A DNA stretch of 64,000 bases from Pseudeuparius sepicola (GCA_963920635.1 OY987299.1:64834692-64898691); one strand, 5' to 3'. Numbered from the stretch's first letter, positions 1 through 10,792 are shown. Numbers and translations are program-made. Notes: a model not told the origin generated them from the sequence alone.

Positions 1-1140
1 TATTACCTTTAAGTTTAATTTCACACCTAACCTTAGGTTAGGTAACATCTTTGCTTGATGCTCAATTGTTTTTTTGACAGCAGATTCTGAAAATTTGGAC
101 AAAATTATTAAAAAAATGCCTTTTCTGCGCCGTCCGGTTAAAATATCTCTTTGGGGGGTCACCCTGTACAGTTGATCTGTAACATTTGAAAGCGGTAGGA
201 GAAAGTTTTATGTTTTGAATGTTGAAGCTAACAGGTGCTTTAGGGCACGTTTCGCCAATTTAACTGCAAACGGTTGATTTTATCGTTATGAAACAAGAGT
301 ACCTCTTTGTTGCAGAATGAAAAGATGGACTAAAATGATGGACCTGCAAGACCAAAAAGATAACCTCAAAAAAGTTATGAGCTATAACACGATCCAAAAA
401 TAGTGCAAGTGGCGCATTCTGTGAGATACGTAAAAATTGATGCCTTCAGCTTATTCTCCATCGCCTAAAACTCAGCAGTGCCAAAGTTCAGTTCAACAGC
501 TTGATTGTTTTGGGAGATTTTGCCATAATTTAATTTCAAGAAAAGAACTTCAACACCCTGCATCTCCGTAGGGGGGAAATTTTTTTATAGGAACTTATCA
601 TGTTATTTTAACGTCCCCTGTATAAATCCGGGATACCGTCCACATATTCTGGGACACCCTTATATAGACTACAAGATAGTGATCAGAGAAAGATTGTTGA
701 CAAGTATATGTGCCACACCGCATCGTGCTCGATCTAGATATAGTGATAATAGAAGGAGCAATGGCACACGTGGTCGCCTCATGGATGGCTGGCCTTTTTT
801 AATTATTTTAGCTTCTTTTTTCCCGAAAAAATATAATGTGTCTCTCGGTACTGAAGTTCCTTTTTATAATTCATGTGGTTGCTTCGGCGTCAAAGGTCTC
901 GGCAACTAAATTCCACGTTCGTTAGAAAAAAATTTAACTTCCCTGCCTTGGTACACAAATAACAACTATCATAAGTCTAAATGAATATTAATTTATACTC
1001 TGAGCGTCATTTGTTTTTAATTTCGTAGCACCCTAGATTCATACCACGAATTTGAATTATTCACTTTCTCAAAGTTTGGCACCACGGCTAAAACGGGATG
1101 AAAAATAAAAAAATTACGGGTGCTTCCATTTCAAATGGGC
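1..1140. other. AT-rich stretch with transposon-end motifs, no gene
   Basis: No coding region can be supported here. Three mariner-like right-end motifs are visible: GGGTCACCCTGTA at 157-169, ACGTCCCCTGTA at 611-622 and GGGACACCCTTATA at 651-664. They suggest decayed MITEs, but no matching left ends were found. The open frame at 679-909 has no recognisable domain and is treated as chance. Confidence 0.4.
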
Positions 1141-1812
1141 CACCCTGTATCTACCAGCTTTTTGATCAGGACTTTGACATTTTGTAAAAAAAAAACTCAT
1201 TGTAAAGTGGGTTTGTCATATAAACATAGGTCCTAAAGTTCTTAGTTTCTGACATACATTAAAAATAAAAAAATCAATGTTTTTATTTATTTATTTTATT
1301 TTTTAGTTCCACACGATAAACAATGACAGTAATAACAAAACTTGAATATAACAATCCATGGCAACTATGATTGTTGCCAACAGCCAAACTACATTTTAGT
1401 GAAATAAATCACAAAAATCAAGTTTGCAGTCAAATGGTCACAGATACGAAAAATTTCAACAGACACTTTTTGTTCAGAATTGAATGCTCTATCTGAGAAT
1501 GATATTTGCATTATTTTATCCAGGGCCGTACTCCTTTTTTATAGAATTAGTAGTACCGATTACCCATATATCCGCCAGTGGTTTATTTAAAAACTTCTTG
1601 TTATTCAATTTTATGGCCCTCCATCCATATATTTTGTGTGCCAAATTTGGTTTGAATATCTTCCACAGTTCGTATATAAATAAAAAAAAAAACGTTTTTA
1701 GGAAATTTAACACCCTGTATCTCAGAAACGAAGAACTTTAGGACCTAAAATGAGCAACCCAACTTCTACAAAATGTCCATGTCCTGATAAAAAAAACCTG
1801 GGAGTCCCTGTA
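1141..1812. mobile_element. MITE with roughly 110-bp terminal inverted repeats
   Basis: The stretch at about 1145-1250 returns inverted at 1690-1812. The shared core includes ATCAGGAC, GACATTTTGTA and TAGGTCCTAAAGTTCTT. No transposase is present, and the open frames inside are low-complexity. The outermost bases are diverged, so the exact ends and target duplication are uncertain. The terminal motif resembles the CAGGG-type mariner ends seen elsewhere in this window. Confidence 0.6.
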
Positions 1813-2320
1813 TGTTAGAATCAAACAAATAGGAGATGTATTAAGAATTTGCATTCTTAAACAACCTGTAGAAAAGGTTCTGATAAAACCGTCACAAGTT
1901 CGTTTCAAATAAACTATGCTGATGATTATTTTTAAACACTAAATTGTTTGTTAGAGTTTCTTTGAGGCCTGATTCAATTAATTCTTAACATTTAGATGTT
2001 AAAGCAAACTTACATTGTATGTTGAGGTGTTTTCTGGTGGCCCAGTCTTTTTTCTTTCATTAAGAATATTTGAAGAGTCACCTGTAACAAAAATAATAAA
2101 TAAAAACTCACACCGAAAATGACAAATAATCTGAACAATTTACTATTTCTATGTCATATTATATGGGTATTAAAAATATTGTTTTAAAGATTCAATATGG
2201 GAGAATAGTCATGGAGTTATTATTGACAATCCAATGGACCAATGGAAAAAAACACACTGTAGATAAAATGGCCCAACATTAGGATGAGCCATCACTGGCC
2301 CAATCACTCTATTCTGATTA
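1813..2320. other. AT-rich spacer, nothing identified
   Basis: No open frame, repeat pair or RNA-like structure could be supported in this stretch. Confidence 0.4.
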
Positions 2321-2890
2321 GGGGTGCACCGAATAGTAAAAGTGGCATTGGCCAAATGCCTAATATACGGTATTCGGCCAACCAATCTTGGTCGAATAAT
2401 GGATATTCGGCTAATCCCTTGAATTTATAGTATTTCTTACCAAAACGCTTTTTAAGAGCACTGTTAAAAATTATCTATAAAGTTTCAAACATTTGTTCGT
2501 TTCTTGCTTTGTACATTAGATGAAGGAAAGTACAATAAAGTAGCCTTGTTTAAATTTCGCGACTTTCCATCTACCATAGGCAAATACAAATATGGACTGG
2601 CCATATAATTAGCCGAATATTCGGCCGGTATGTTGTTTGTTTGAAATTTTATCATTTACTTTTATTTTAAATAAATTACAGTTACATTTGCAACAAAAAT
2701 AAATATAGTCATTTATTTTTAATAAATTTTATAATAATTTATTAAGTCTATTTGATTTAGAATAATTAGCTGAATATTCACGAATATTCGGTTTTTTAAA
2801 CAATATTCAGCCTAGCCAAATATTCGGCAATGACCAACAAATGGGCGAATGTTCAGCCAATTATTCGTCCTGCCAATATTCGGTGAATCC
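2321..2890. mobile_element. MITE built from ATTCGG/CCGAAT motifs
   Basis: The element begins GGGGTGCACCGAATA and ends TATTCGGTGAATCC, so the ends are inverted. In between, the hexamer ATTCGG or its complement recurs many times in both orientations. No coding capacity is visible. The GGGGTGCACCGAATA-type end resembles hAT-type MITEs, but I could not find a clean 8-bp target duplication, so the superfamily is an inference. Confidence 0.55.
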
Positions 2891-2995
2891 ATAATTTTGA
2901 TATTTCTAAACAAATACTCATAACTTGTCAACTTCGCTTTAAAAATTAAAAAGAAGTTACTTTTAAAAATGGCTTGATATGTTTTGGAGAATATG

Positions 2996-3110
2996 GATCA
3001 CCTTGTATGTTTAAATATAGGTGTATGGAACTTATCTTAAACTGAATTCTCTGTCACCAATAATTTTTGAGATATAAGGCAAAATGACAAAAGTTACTGG
3101 CCACCCTGTA
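2996..3110. repeat. Mariner-like MITE end fragments
   Basis: GGATCACCTTGTA at 2996-3008 and GGCCACCCTGTA at 3099-3110 are both right-end forms of the CAGGGTG-type terminus. They mark decayed short transposon fragments. Confidence 0.35.
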
Positions 3111-4430
3111 GTCCCACATATTTTTGACAGCACTGCATTAACTACAAATGTTTTTTAGCTGGTTATTCACCAGAACATTATCGTAAATAAAGGTATGGAC
3201 GAGAAAAGTTCTTAATTATTTCTGCAGGAAATTATCCACAAATGATGAGGGCCGCCCCCTTTTTAGATCCTTTTTTACGAGCCCCTAGTTCCTTTAATAT
3301 AGAATATAAAGAACTGGTCCATTAACTATCTGAACAAAATAAATAAGTATTTTCCTACCGAGGAATATTTCTACCTATAAACAGATTTTTGCACTGTACA
3401 GTGTTGATCGAACAATTTACCAAAATGACGATAATTTTTTTACCACCCATTCTTGTCCAAAGGAAAATACTATAAAAATCATATTTTTGTTTTATAATAA
3501 TATAGGCATGAAATTTTGACTTAAAACATAATGAAAGTAATGTATTCGAGAAATTGGTAATTAATTGTGATTAGACTTGCAGAGTCCTCTGGGAACATTT
3601 GGCAACAATAATTTTGTTAGTGCAAAATGCTGGTGCCTTCAATTTTCAATATAAAAGTTTTCTCCTATATTTTACAATAAACATGCTATGGCTACTTATA
3701 GCAGTTTTGCCCAATTTGAGGTCTTTTTATATTGCATGACAAATTGGCCATGGATGCCGATTTCTTTTCCAGTCAGTTACCTGCCCAAGAAAAATTTCAA
3801 ATCTGCTTTGATTGCCAGTCACCTTTTTCCATCCTTATTGTCACACCACTAATGACAATTACGTCTGGTAACAAGGCCATTGTTATACAAAAGCCATTCA
3901 TCACACTTAAAAAAATGTTACTTTGACTATACATTACAGAAAGAATGCTAGAAATGCAACCTTTTTTCAGGATCATCACGTCATAGATAATGGACAATGT
4001 TGGCTGTGTAATAGAAAAAGTTATTTCTAAAGAGTGTTTTTTTGACATGACAAATAGGACAAATCAATTTCTTGTGAAATATTTCTAATTGGATCAAAAT
4101 TGCCATATTGTAAAAGTTTTCTGTCTGCATTTATCAAATATAAACAACAACTTACAAAAGCATTTTCAATTGAGCAGTAATTAATGAGACACAAAACTAC
4201 TAATAAAATTGTATTTTTCTATAAAAGAAATTTACACATGGAAATCTCGCGAGAAGCTTTTGTATCGTATACAGTTGTATAATGTAACAACATTATGGGT
4301 TTGATTTGGTTTGATTTATTTTCTTCCTTTCAGGGCATTTAATAAAAGCTTGATTTTAAAAATATTTATTTACTATTAATTAATTATTTATTTTTTAGTT
4401 TTCGCTGGACATGTTTCTAAGTCTAAGTTA
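3111..4430. other. AT-rich region, no gene recognised
   Basis: Short open frames on both strands around 3732-4048 overlap each other, are about 60-85 codons long and show no recognisable motif. I see no RNA gene or inverted repeat here. Confidence 0.4.
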
Positions 4431-4434
4431 TTTC

Positions 4435-4680
4435 AATTAATTCGTCATTTCTGCAGTCGCTTGCCTGCTTACTACTATAATCCAGTTCCTCTACAAGGAG
4501 ACCTTCTAGTGACTTGACCCTACTTAAAGCCACATGCTTGGTCAGCAGTAAAGAGCTTTGAGCCTAAATACACAGTACTACTCTGCATTTTGTGTACTGT
4601 ACAAGCCCAGCATAACATAAATGGGCTATTATAATTGAATGTGTATACAGAATTTCATATCTATGCTCTTCAATATTGAG
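4435..4680 (-). pseudogene. PIF1-like / Helitron helicase C-terminal fragment
   Basis: Read on the minus strand, this stretch contains the end of a PIF1-family DNA helicase: a CWA.TVHKMQ-like block followed by VYLGSKLF and then VALSRVKSLEGLL. These correspond to the last conserved helicase motifs of PIF1 and of Helitron Rep/Hel proteins. The pieces lie in two frames, so at least one frameshift is present, and nothing upstream of the final motifs remains. A Helitron origin is plausible, since they are a common source of PIF1-like sequence in insects, but no Helitron terminus was found. A decayed stand-alone helicase gene cannot be excluded. Confidence 0.6.
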
Positions 4681-4789
4681 GAGTACCCTCGCTGGGAGCC
4701 AACCCTGAGTGCAGCAGCCATCAGAAAGCAAGAAAATTAATCTGCCATATTGGAGCTGTGGCCATATTGAATTTAGTGTGATTTCATTT

Positions 4790-5290
4790 GATACGCATAT
4801 TAACGAGGTTGAAAAGAAAAAAAATTAATCCGCCATCTTCTTGTTCTATGGAATTTTCGATTTTTTCAGCTATTTTCTTTAGTAACTTCATGCGATCTTC
4901 GAATTTGACAGAAGTTATTGTCTCTTCACTGTTCGTGACTTAAAATTATTTATTTGTGGGTCAGTAATGTTATTTGTTTCCTTCATTTCCTCCACTGACA
5001 TCTTACTTCGGGAAAGTCCTTCTTCTTGTGTAGGGTTTTTGAGATCTTCATTTCGCTCTTGTTCTGTGACACTAGTGTGTTGAGTATTCAGAATTTTCTA
5101 TATTCGTGATAGTGCTAAAATAACAATTACGCTGTTATAGTGGCAGTTTGTTGAAATCTGAAATCTCACCTTCTCTCCTTCTTTGCTGCTTCACCAGCGG
5201 AACCCATACCTGATTTTCCTCTTTGTCTTATGTAGTAATCTCGAACATAAGTCTATCTTTCGCTGCATTCGATATGTGAAAAAGAAAATT
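4790..5290 (-). pseudogene. MADF-type DNA-binding protein remnant (PIF/Harbinger partner)
   Basis: On the minus strand, about 5170-5260 encodes RDYYIRQRGKSGMGSAGEAA followed by KKERR. This matches the end of a MADF (Myb/SANT-like) domain, which is usually rich in basic residues and GSG. After a possible intron, a hydrophilic stretch continues to about 4790 with an acidic, Lys-rich tail. The start of the domain is missing or diverged. The fragment lies next to, and opposite in strand from, a Harbinger transposase remnant. PIF/Harbinger elements typically encode a transposase plus a Myb/MADF-like protein, so I infer this is the second protein of the same element rather than a host gene. Confidence 0.5.
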
Positions 5291-5404
5291 ACACAAATTC
5301 AAAATTTTTGGGGAACTAAAGCAGGTGGCTACCAGCATAGTTAGAAGATTTCTTAATGTAGTAATGCCACCCCCAACAATTGATATTCTTTAAAAAAAAT
5401 CAAA

Positions 5405-5736
5405 TTCCTTTATGTCATCTGGAAATTTCCCGAACTAAGTGTATGCCTTAGATGGTAAACGCATAAGAATAAAGGCACCTAAAAATAGTGGAGCTGCTTT
5501 TTTTAACTATAAGGAATTTTATTCAATTAATTGTTATGCCAGCAATTGTTGATGCAGATTGTACATTTTTGGCCATAGATATTGGTTCTTATGGTAGAGA
5601 AGAAGATGCTGTGATTTATTTGAAAAGTAAATTTGGTAGGAAAATTCAAAACCATGAGTTTAATATGCCGTATTCTCCTTCTTTTAATGAGCCAGGTCAA
5701 GTAGCATGGCAAAACAATTTGATTATGCAACATTAA
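5405..5736 (+). pseudogene. PIF/Harbinger transposase (HARBI1-like) DDE core remnant
   Basis: The region encodes ALDGKRIRIKAPKNSGAAFF, then a frameshift near 5520, then AIVDADCTFLAIDIGSYGRE and YLKSKFGRKIQN. These are hallmark blocks of Harbinger/HARBI1-like DDE nucleases: the GALDGKH.RI block with the first catalytic Asp, and the VDA...D.GS.GR..D block with the second. The catalytic Glu region is absent. At least one stop codon precedes the first block. The surviving part covers about a third of a normal 350-400 residue transposase. A MADF-like remnant lies upstream on the other strand, giving the usual two-gene PIF/Harbinger arrangement. Confidence 0.75.
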
Positions 5737-5739
5737 CAC

Positions 5740-6366
5740 ACAACATTAATTTTTATCATTGACTTTTTCTTTGTTATTAAGGTACACTTATATATTATGG
5801 AACTAAATAAATATATGAATTAATATTATTATTATTTAACAACAATGGGTTCTACCCTTCAAATAGATTTTGTAAAAATATAATCTGAAAGATTCCTTAT
5901 TACGAATGGTACCTTCAATTCGTTAATTTGGTGCACTTTATCCCAAATACCTTTCCATATAAATACCAGAATTTATAAATAAGGACCTGTAAAATAATAC
6001 ATACCTTCTTTATGTTCTTCCAAAGACTATTCTTAAATTGAGATTTTCTGTAGTCCTTACATTTTACATTATACAGTGCCCTCCAAAAAGTTGGAACCAT
6101 AAGGGAATTTATTTTTTATTTTTGGGCTAAGATGAAACTACTCTGGGGCGATCATCTCTGCTTCCAAAAAGATTCGAAATGAGATCATTAAACGTCGTGA
6201 CATCATTTGACATACCTGTCAAAAATGACATTTACTTAATTCAATAAATGGCCAAAATACGCTTTATTTGTGACTTTATCGAAAAAAGTTATTTGAAAAA
6301 GTTGCTTGAAATTTTATTTTACCCCTATGTGCAGTCAGAAATTCTAACAATGATGCATGGCACAGA
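5740..6366. other. AT-rich spacer with one Tc1-type terminus
   Basis: TA followed by CAGTGCCCTCCAAAAAGTTGG at 6072-6094 looks like a Tc1-family left terminus. No matching right end or transposase is visible. Nothing else is supported. Confidence 0.4.
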
Positions 6367-6472
6367 GGAATAGACAAAGGTACAAAACTTAACAATTTGA
6401 TTTTTTGAAAAAGGCGCCAGGAATAGACAAAGGTACAAAACTTAACAATTAGATTTTTTGAAAAAGGCGCCA
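6367..6472. repeat. Two-copy 53-bp direct tandem duplication
   Basis: Positions 6367-6419 and 6420-6472 are the same 53-bp unit, beginning GGAATAGACAAAGG, with essentially one base difference. This is a recent local duplication in an otherwise unannotated region. Confidence 0.9.
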
Positions 6473-6599
6473 TTTGTGGTTTATCGACTTGGGCCCACAT
6501 TAAATAAGTTCACTTTTACTTAAAATTTTTAGCAAATATGGATAAATAAAACAGTATGTTATATATTAAGTCAAGGTATGCTGTGGGGCTATGAGCCCA

Positions 6600-7379
6600 C
6601 TTTCCCCATGTATTTCTTATGGGGGCTAAATCCTGCACTTTTTTGACCAAACTTAACCCCTCCACAATGACTTTTTAACCAAATGCCTTAACCCGCCAAT
6701 CAGAATGCACTAGGGTCTGAACCCTGCGAGGGGTGCTGAAGGTGCCTGAGTAGCGCTTCCGCCAGGTCATTATCCCACCAGGCCTCGCGGACCATTGACC
6801 TCCGATCCTAACGCTCCCCAACCGCGACCTTCCAGCCCCCGGGACATGTCTTGCTATGACGGATGGCCGATACTCTTTTGCACCGCCAGACCCAATAATT
6901 AAAAACCAGAACCTCGCACCCTAGCATTTATAGAAAATTGTAATTATGGCAAGCCATGACGTCACGTACCCTGTCGAATAACCTCTAGCCGTGGCCATGT
7001 GCGGGACCAGTCTTGACAGGATTCTGCTGAGTCCACGGCTCTCAGTGCATTTTCTAGATTTTCATGATAACGGCAGGCAAGAGGTACAGTCCGATAGGCA
7101 GTCGAATAATTTATAAAAAAAAACGTAACTGCTGGTAGTCGTTGCCATTTTTCTCCACTTTATGATTTATCGATACACTGACCTATCTGAAGTGTTTCTA
7201 ATTCGCACTCATCAAATAATTTCTAAAAGACTTTGCAAATCTACAGTGCGAACAAATGCTATCATTTTATAAAATAGAATATGTTGGAGCAAACGTTATA
7301 CCCAAAGTCTTTTGATGGATCCAATTTATTACTTTTTGTTAGTAAATTTGAGTCAACTGAAAATCTCAGTAGGCCGCGG
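6600..7379. other. Local GC-rich block, unidentified
   Basis: From about 6700 to 6920 the base composition rises clearly above its surroundings, with runs such as CCAGCCCCCGGGACATG. No protein motif or structured RNA could be recognised. It may be an untranslated part of a GC-rich retroelement, but this is a guess. Confidence 0.3.
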
Positions 7380-7798
7380 AAATTGAATAGGACAATGTCT
7401 TTGTAGGCGTCGCTCGTACTGGCGCTGACTTTTTAGACTGCATGTTTTTCTGCCATCGATCGACCTTGGTTCGAGGCAGGCGCATGCATATATGTCTTTA
7501 AAGAAAAACACCGCTATGGCCGAGAGCGCTGGACAAATGTGGGTTCACGGTATCGCTCCTAAATAGCTTTATCCGTGTGATTTACTAATTGTCCTACACT
7601 CACTGGGATTACTACGGTTTTCTAGGGTTTTCTGTAGTACTTGAGCGAATGCTATCCTAGTTCTATCGGAAAAAAGTCGGCCCTAGCCGCAAATGGCAAC
7701 GAAGACAAAATAATAGTAATTGCCCCCCTCCCCCGCACAAGCATGTGGTTGCTTCTGGGGTACTCCTAGTTTGGAGTATTGTGAGGGGGAGAATTATT

Positions 7799-7810
<12 letters not shown>
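7380..7810. repeat. Dispersed repeat, copy A, ending in an ATT/AT microsatellite
   Basis: This stretch is homologous to 47790-48008 joined to 49707-49830. Shared landmarks include ATGTCTTTA.AGAAAAACA, TGTGATTTACTAATT, CCTACACTCACTGGGATTAC and GGGGTACTCCTAGTTTGGAG. It ends in ATT repeats, as copy B does. Copy A has about 60 extra bases in its distal half. A 3' end next to a microsatellite would suit a SINE or LINE tail, but no RT or tRNA head was seen. Confidence 0.65.

Positions 7811-7860
<50 letters not shown>
7796..7860. repeat. (ATT)n/(AT)n microsatellite
   Basis: About seven ATT units are followed by about twenty uninterrupted AT units. Open frames crossing it on both strands are artefacts of the repeat. 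Confidence 0.95.
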
Positions 7861-7864
<4 letters not shown>

Positions 7865-7912
7865 TGAAATGTCATCAATTACCAAGTATTACTTTGGCAT
7901 TGCCACGACAGC

Positions 7913-7955
7913 CTGGCCTTCTGCGATTTTTTAAAGGGGTGTGTTTTCGAAAAAA
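7913..7955. repeat. Short repeat, inverted partner at 10662-10708
   Basis: CTGGCCTTCTG followed by GATTTTTTAAAGGGG and a cGCGTTTTC-like block recurs in reverse complement at 10662-10708. The two copies bracket the Penelope-like sequence and may be the ends of an older element into which it was inserted. Confidence 0.5.
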
Positions 7956-8149
7956 ACATATTAGGCATTTTTTTATTTAAAATCTGACACCACAGTAGTA
8001 ATCAGGACACACAAAAACTCCCATATACCAAAACAAAAAATATTCAGGGAATTCCATTCTGTAGGGTGAAAAAGTTGAGCAAAATATTAATTTTAAACGC
8101 ATTTGGGTTAATCCGGGAGTTTTGAAAAAATGAAGCTAATAAATTAAAA

Positions 8150-9345
8150 AGAAAACAGTGTGTTTCCAAAATTATACTGCCTTCCTAAAGTGCACAAAGA
8201 AAATGTACCACTTTGTAACATTGTTAGTTTTGTGGGATAACCTATTTTTAATCTGTCAAAATTTTTAATAAAGTTTCTCGATCTTGCCTTCGAAAAAGAT
8301 GAATATTATACTAAGGATTATTTTGATGTTGTTGCTTCATTACAAAATTTTCACTCTCCCGACAAGTATATATTGATCTCCTTAGACGTTGTTTCCTTAT
8401 TCACCAACATTCCAAAGGATTTAGTAATAAGTCTGGTAAAAGAGAAATGGTCGTTAATTAACAACAATTGCAAACTATCTTTGGATCAGTGTCTTTCCCT
8501 CCTGAATTTTTGTTTTGATAATAATTATTTTAATTTTGATGGTAGTTTTTTTAAACGAGTATATGGGCTTGGAATGGGTAATTGTTTGTCGCTGGTGTGT
8601 TCTGATACTGTGATGTCAAAGTTGCAAAGGGATTGTAGGTATAGAAAGTTTACCATTCAGAATTCCTTTTTTCAATAGGTATGTCGACAACATCATCACA
8701 TGTGTGCCGGAAGCTCAGATACAACTGGTTTTAGATACATTCAATAACTATCACAAGAAGTTACAATTTACTTTAGAAACTGAAAAAAAAAACAGAATAT
8801 CCTTCTTAGACCTAGAATTAATTACATCTGAAAACAATACTCTTTTAACTGATTGGTATCACAAACCCACTTTTTCTGAAAGATTTCTCAATTTTTATTC
8901 AAATCACTCTTTTATTTAAACATAAAATTAATATAATAAAAAATCTAAAATCCAGAGCCCTCCAGCTTTCCCATCCTGACTTCCATAATAAAAATTTACT
9001 TCTTATAAAATCTTACTTAATTAAAAACAATTATCCTAAGAAACTAACCAATAAAATTCTTTTAGAAATAATAATAACAACATAAATATTAACTCTAAGG
9101 AAAAAACAAATTTTTTTACGATACCATATGTTGTTGACCTCTCAGAAAAAATTGGAAGAACTCTACATAATAACATTAATATTATTTTTAGAATGGGTAC
9201 CAGGTTGTTTGAACATAGGCGGAGCACCAAACCTACAAACCTAATCATGTCCACAAACAAAACAGCCCTTCAAAAGATGCATACTTTTAATTTTGATTCA
9301 GTAGAAATTTTAGGAGGAGATAGAAACTATAAAAAATGATTACTA
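8150..9345 (+). pseudogene. Penelope-like element reverse transcriptase, decayed
   Basis: The translation shows CLPKVHKENVP, SLDVVSLFTNIP, a GLGMGN block, YVDN in place of the catalytic YVDD, and ISFLDLELI followed by WYHKPTFSE. This order is characteristic of Penelope RTs. A frameshift near 8670 separates the palm from the YVDN block and another lies near 8918. The C-terminal GIY-YIG endonuclease is only half present. TRLFEHRRS and the final FDSVEIL...NY block remain, while the GIY and YIG residues are missing, apparently by deletion near 9190. The element is therefore inactive. The hammerhead-like motif at 10171-10222 may belong to its terminal repeat. Confidence 0.85.
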
Positions 9346-10170
9346 AAAGAAATGATTAACAAGACATAGAAAGGCTTAGTAATGCATATTTTAATCTTAT
9401 AGGTAAAATAAAGAGGTAGAGATATATATGGTTTTGGTCTAACTTACTATAAAGTAAATCTAGTTTCTTTTTGATAATCTACAAATTATTACTTTTTTTT
9501 TACCGCATGGGAATCTTAAAAAAACATAATAGAATTTTATACCTATGGAAGAAGCAAATCACAATATTTTACTTATAGTCACACTACTTCTTAGTTACCT
9601 GGTTACCTTCATTATAAGAAACCTAGTTTTATCTGTAGTAATCTAATGTATATATTTTTGCCCAAAGAATTTCTAAATTTTACCAAGTTTGTAGTCCTAA
9701 GTTATATAAAAGCCGAGATATTGATAATATACTTATTGTACTCCAACATGGCCGCTATAAAATCCAAGATAGCCGATGGATGAGTTGGTAAAGTCTATCC
9801 AAGTTACCGCGGCAGTAGATATAAACAAAGTCACATGACCGCATTGCGATCGATTACCAGGGTCTGACTAATACGAGATTCCCAGTGGCTTGTAATTCTG
9901 AACTAATTCTTTTAGAAGTTCTAAAAATTGTGTTTTTACATTTCGTGGATCTTTATAAATTTCCTTAAATTAAGTAGCAAAATAAATTTACAGAATATAC
10001 TGCTCGCGATCCAATCTAAAATATGCAGGAAACTCGACTGAGGGAAGAGCCGGCCCTGCATTTTGCTCGCCCTGCCTTTTACTTGTCTTTGTTTGTTGTT
10101 TATTATCTTAATTTAATGTTAACTATTACGATTAAGACTTAATTGATATATTTTTACAACAACTGTTAAA
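9346..10170. other. Sequence downstream of the Penelope-like RT, no gene
   Basis: AT-rich, with no open frame of note. It may be the untranslated part or terminal repeat of the Penelope-like element, because a hammerhead-like motif follows directly. Confidence 0.35.
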
Positions 10171-10222
10171 TTCCAGTGTCCTGAAGATGACGAAATAAAT
10201 ATCGTTGAAACGTTGACATATG
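10171..10222 (+). ncRNA. Hammerhead-like ribozyme motif (Penelope type)
   Basis: The core CTGAAGA (10181-10187) and GAA (10207-10209) are present. Stem I pairs GTGTC (10176-10180) with GACAT (10215-10219). Stem II pairs GACGA (10089-relative bases 10189-10193) with TCGTT (10202-10206), leaving U10188 bulged. Stem III is the palindromic ACGU (10210-10213) with H17 = U10214. Penelope-like elements are known to carry minimal hammerheads with very short stem III, which can act as dimers. The bulge and two-pair stem III make self-cleavage as a monomer doubtful. Confidence 0.5.
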
Positions 10223-10393
10223 TAACAATAAAGAAATCTGTTTTTTTGGGGTTTTTTAGACTTAGTTCGTTTATAGTGGCTGGGGCAGTTTTGATATACT
10301 TGATTTAAAGTTCCAAAAAATTCAGTATTTTGAGATGATACAGAGAAAGACACTCTGTATATTTTTACGGCTAGTTAAGTAAAATATTCATCT

Positions 10394-10464
10394 TACTCAA
10401 TGGACTAGGGGCATGATTCTCGCTTTGCGTATGATAGGTCGCGTGTTCAAATCCCGGTTGTGGC
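10394..10464 (+). repeat. tRNA-Pro-derived sequence (tRNA pseudogene or SINE head)
   Basis: GGACTAGGGGCATGATTCTC followed by GCTTTG and a T-arm GTTCAAATCCC closely matches insect tRNA-Pro, including A and B box promoter elements. The anticodon position reads TGC instead of TGG. Only four of the seven acceptor-stem pairs can form and no CCA-compatible stem is intact. It is therefore not a functional tRNA-Pro gene. A run of T follows directly. Confidence 0.7.
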
Positions 10465-10792
10465 TGTTTTTTTTATTATTTAAATTACATTTTGAAGAGG
10501 GGAAATATTTATAATTTTGAAAGTTAATTTATTCCTAAGAAGTTGAGTTGTTAAATTATGGCTATACATACACACTGAATAATAACTAAACTATTTGCAG
10601 TTGTTAAATTCTCTTTTTAAATACAACTCGTGGTATGCCTATTAATAGATAATACTTTATAGTTTTTCGGAAAACGCGCCCCTTTAAAAAAATCTCAGAA
10701 GGCCAGAACAAAGATCACTTTTCCGGGACATGTCTATAACAAATTGTTAGATTTTTAGAGGTGTTGACACAAAAAAAACTAGACACACTGTA
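10465..10792. other. Spacer with inverted partner of the 7913 repeat
   Basis: The inverted copy of the short repeat at 7913-7955 lies at 10662-10708. Otherwise there is no recognisable feature. Confidence 0.4.

Noticed and set aside
26..42. CCTAACCTTAGGTTAGG, which looks like head-to-head insect telomere repeats
   Set aside because: Only two TTAGG-like units in each direction; too short to indicate a telomere fusion.
3732..4048. Opposed short frames around 3.7-4.0 kb
   Set aside because: They are shadows of one another in AT-rich DNA with no motif or start context.
7663..7980. Open frames on both strands across the microsatellite
   Set aside because: They consist mainly of translated AT and ATT repeats (Tyr/Ile runs) and have no independent support.
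10394..10464. Functional tRNA-Pro gene
   Set aside because: Anticodon position is TGC and only four of seven acceptor-stem pairs form.
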